Part shown: positions 63,036 to 64,000 of the stretch, in pieces
How the letters are laid out: each line of letters starts with the position of its first letter
Position numbering within the stretch: position 1 is the first letter of the stretch
Source of the DNA: Bradyrhizobium sp. AUGA SZCCT0158
GTDB taxonomy: Bacteria; Pseudomonadota; Alphaproteobacteria; Rhizobiales; Xanthobacteraceae
Reading direction: 5' to 3'
DNA: 64,000 nt
Assembly (NCBI RefSeq): GCF_018130065.1
Contig: NZ_JAFCME010000002.1
Span: forward strand, 62,001-126,000
Translations under genes and position numbers: made by a program
The notes under the pieces: generated by a model
The model's input: only the letters and a program-made list of their open reading frames with translations
The model's database searches: none
What the model was told of the DNA's origin: nothing

Positions 63036-63623
63036 TTAGCCGCGGAAATCCTCATGCAGCATGCCGAACAGCAGATGGTCCTGCCAGACCCCGTTGATGC
63101 ACAGATAGCGCCGCGCCAGCCCCTCGCGGGTAAAGCCGCATTTCTCCAGTACCCGGATCGAGGGCGTATTGGTGGGAATGCAGGCCGCCTCGATACGGTG
63201 CAAATTGAGCTCGCCGAACAGCGACGGCAGCAGCACCCGCAGCGCCGTCGTCATGTAACCGCGATGGGCATGGGGCTGGCCGACCCAATAGCCGATGGTG
63301 CCGGCCTGCACGATGCCGCGGCGGACATTGGCCAGCGTGATGCCGCCGATCATGGTGCCGTCAGATTCGCGGAAAATGATGAACGGATAGGACCGGTCGG
63401 CCGCGATGTCCTCGGCATAGCGCCGCAGCCGCCGCCGGAAGCCGGCCCGGGTGAGATCGTCCGACGGCCAGATCGGTTCCCACGGCGTCAGATAGGCGCG
63501 GCTCGATTCGCGCAATTGCGCCCATTGCAGGAAATCCGCCATCTGCGGCGCGCGCAGCAACAGGCCGTGGCCGCGCGGCACGAGTGCGGCCGGTCCGCTG
63601 GATGGCAACCGAAACAGGGCCAT
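63036..63623 (-). CDS. GNAT acetyltransferase, RimJ/RimL-like
   Basis: The 195-residue enzyme has the GNAT acetyl-CoA region GYWVGQPHAHRGYMTTALR near residue 112 and the C-terminal LNLHRIEAACIPTNTPSIRVLEKCGFTREG that marks the RimJ/RimL group, which acetylate ribosomal protein N-termini. Target is not certain. It is followed upstream by an intergenic palindrome and the M16 peptidase end on the same strand. Confidence 0.9.
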   Translation of the reverse strand: MALFRLPSSGPAALVPRGHGLLLRAPQMADFLQWAQLRESSRAYLTPWEPIWPSDDLTRAGFRRRLRRYAEDIAADRSYPFIIFRESDGTMIGGITLANVRRGIVQAGTIGYWVGQPHAHRGYMTTALRVLLPSLFGELNLHRIEAACIPTNTPSIRVLEKCGFTREGLARRYLCINGVWQDHLLFGMLHEDFRG

Positions 63624-63657
63624 GCCCTAACTCCCAGGACGCCCGCTTGTCCATCTT

Positions 63658-63706
63658 GGGCATGATCTTGTCGGAAAACCGGTACCCACTTTTCCGGATC
63701 ATGCCC
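63658..63706. repeat. Rhizobial intergenic palindrome (family B)
   Basis: GGGCATGATC and GATCATGCCC are perfect inverted ends, with GGAAAA / TTTTCC further in. It sits between the acetyltransferase and M16 peptidase genes. A degenerate form occurs at 14633-14676. Confidence 0.8.
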
Positions 63707-63721
63707 TAATGGAGCAGCGTC

Positions 63722-64000
63722 TTAATGTAACAAGGTCTTGGCCTTCACCTTGGTCAATCCTTCCGCAAAAGTCACCGCCGTGTCCAGACCCCTGCCGCTG
63801 CCGAGCGCCACGACCGCCGGCCGGCTGCGCGAAAGCAGTCCCCGCGCGGCATTGCGGGTCGATTCGACGCTGACCGCGTCGATCCGGGCGACCAGTTCCT
63901 CCGCCGTCAACGGCCGGCCGTACGCCAGCATATGGCGGGCGAGCTGCTCGGCGCGGGAGGAGCAGCTTTCCAGCGCCATCAAAAGCCCCGCCTTCATCTG
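63722..64000 (-). CDS. M16 family zinc peptidase, C-terminal end (partial)
   Basis: The frame is open to the window edge; 92 residues of the C-terminus are visible (KAGLLMALESCSSRAEQLARHMLAYGRPLTAEELVARIDAVSVE). This text is characteristic of the second half of mitochondrial-processing-peptidase-like M16 proteins. The zinc motif HxxEH lies outside the window. Confidence 0.85.
   Translation of the reverse strand, partial: QMKAGLLMALESCSSRAEQLARHMLAYGRPLTAEELVARIDAVSVESTRNAARGLLSRSRPAVVALGSGRGLDTAVTFAEGLTKVKAKTLLH

Overview
The window reads as chromosomal DNA of a high-GC alphaproteobacterium, most likely Bradyrhizobium or a close relative in the Nitrobacteraceae. The support is a 409-residue HemA (5-aminolevulinate synthase) preceded by a FixK/FNR box, a separate F0 operon atpI-atpB-atpE-atpF'-atpF, a murA/DUF2948/hisD/UPF0262/LMW-PTP/maf/yacG housekeeping run ending at tRNA-Phe, small families such as DUF1488 and DUF2948, and many intergenic palindromic repeats of the kind common in that group. 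The genus is inferred from content; no database search was possible.

Layout. 1-2030: end of a TRAP transporter. 2.2-7.2 kb: small hypothetical genes, a secreted serine hydrolase, a GrlR-like protein, a broken unknown gene and several repeat families. 7.2-9.8 kb: a membrane GGDEF-EAL protein. 10.2-16.0 kb: tRNA-Phe and the housekeeping run. 16.2-22.8 kb: oxidoreductases, a TetR regulator divergent from an SDR gene, an alpha/beta hydrolase, two small genes with duplicated divergent leaders, and a cyclic-nucleotide-binding/flavoprotein fusion. 23.1-28.1 kb: tRNA-Thr, a three-subunit molybdenum hydroxylase operon and a Crp/Fnr regulator. 28.8-38.8 kb: an accessory block with an RTX repeat protein, its type I secretion ATPase and adaptor, a LuxR-type regulator, an M23 peptidase, a small secreted protein, and GH16 plus GH1 glycosidases. 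39.0-46.2 kb: an HTH protein, a CtrA-boxed outer-membrane protein, a chemoreceptor, an MBL hydrolase and hemA. 46.3-57.3 kb: a symporter-linked hybrid kinase, a NarL-type regulator, a DUF4212/acetate-type symporter pair, three small membrane proteins and an MHS-type transporter. 57.4-64.0 kb: YjbQ, a thioredoxin-fold isomerase, the F0 operon, an acetyltransferase and the end of an M16 peptidase.

The points most worth attention are these. (a) Four genes are each broken by a frameshift in the same direction (net -1). All four are accessory genes, and three lie together in the type I secretion block, while no housekeeping gene here is broken. (b) The 46-57 kb block looks like a CrbS/CrbR-type acetate-sensing and uptake module. 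(c) The 3' end of tRNA-Phe is duplicated about 70 bp downstream of the gene, as after integration and loss of an element. (d) Two divergent short genes share a duplicated leader of about 95 nt. (e) The atpI start codon sits in the loop of a perfect 9-bp hairpin. I saw no CRISPR array, insertion sequence or intact prophage.
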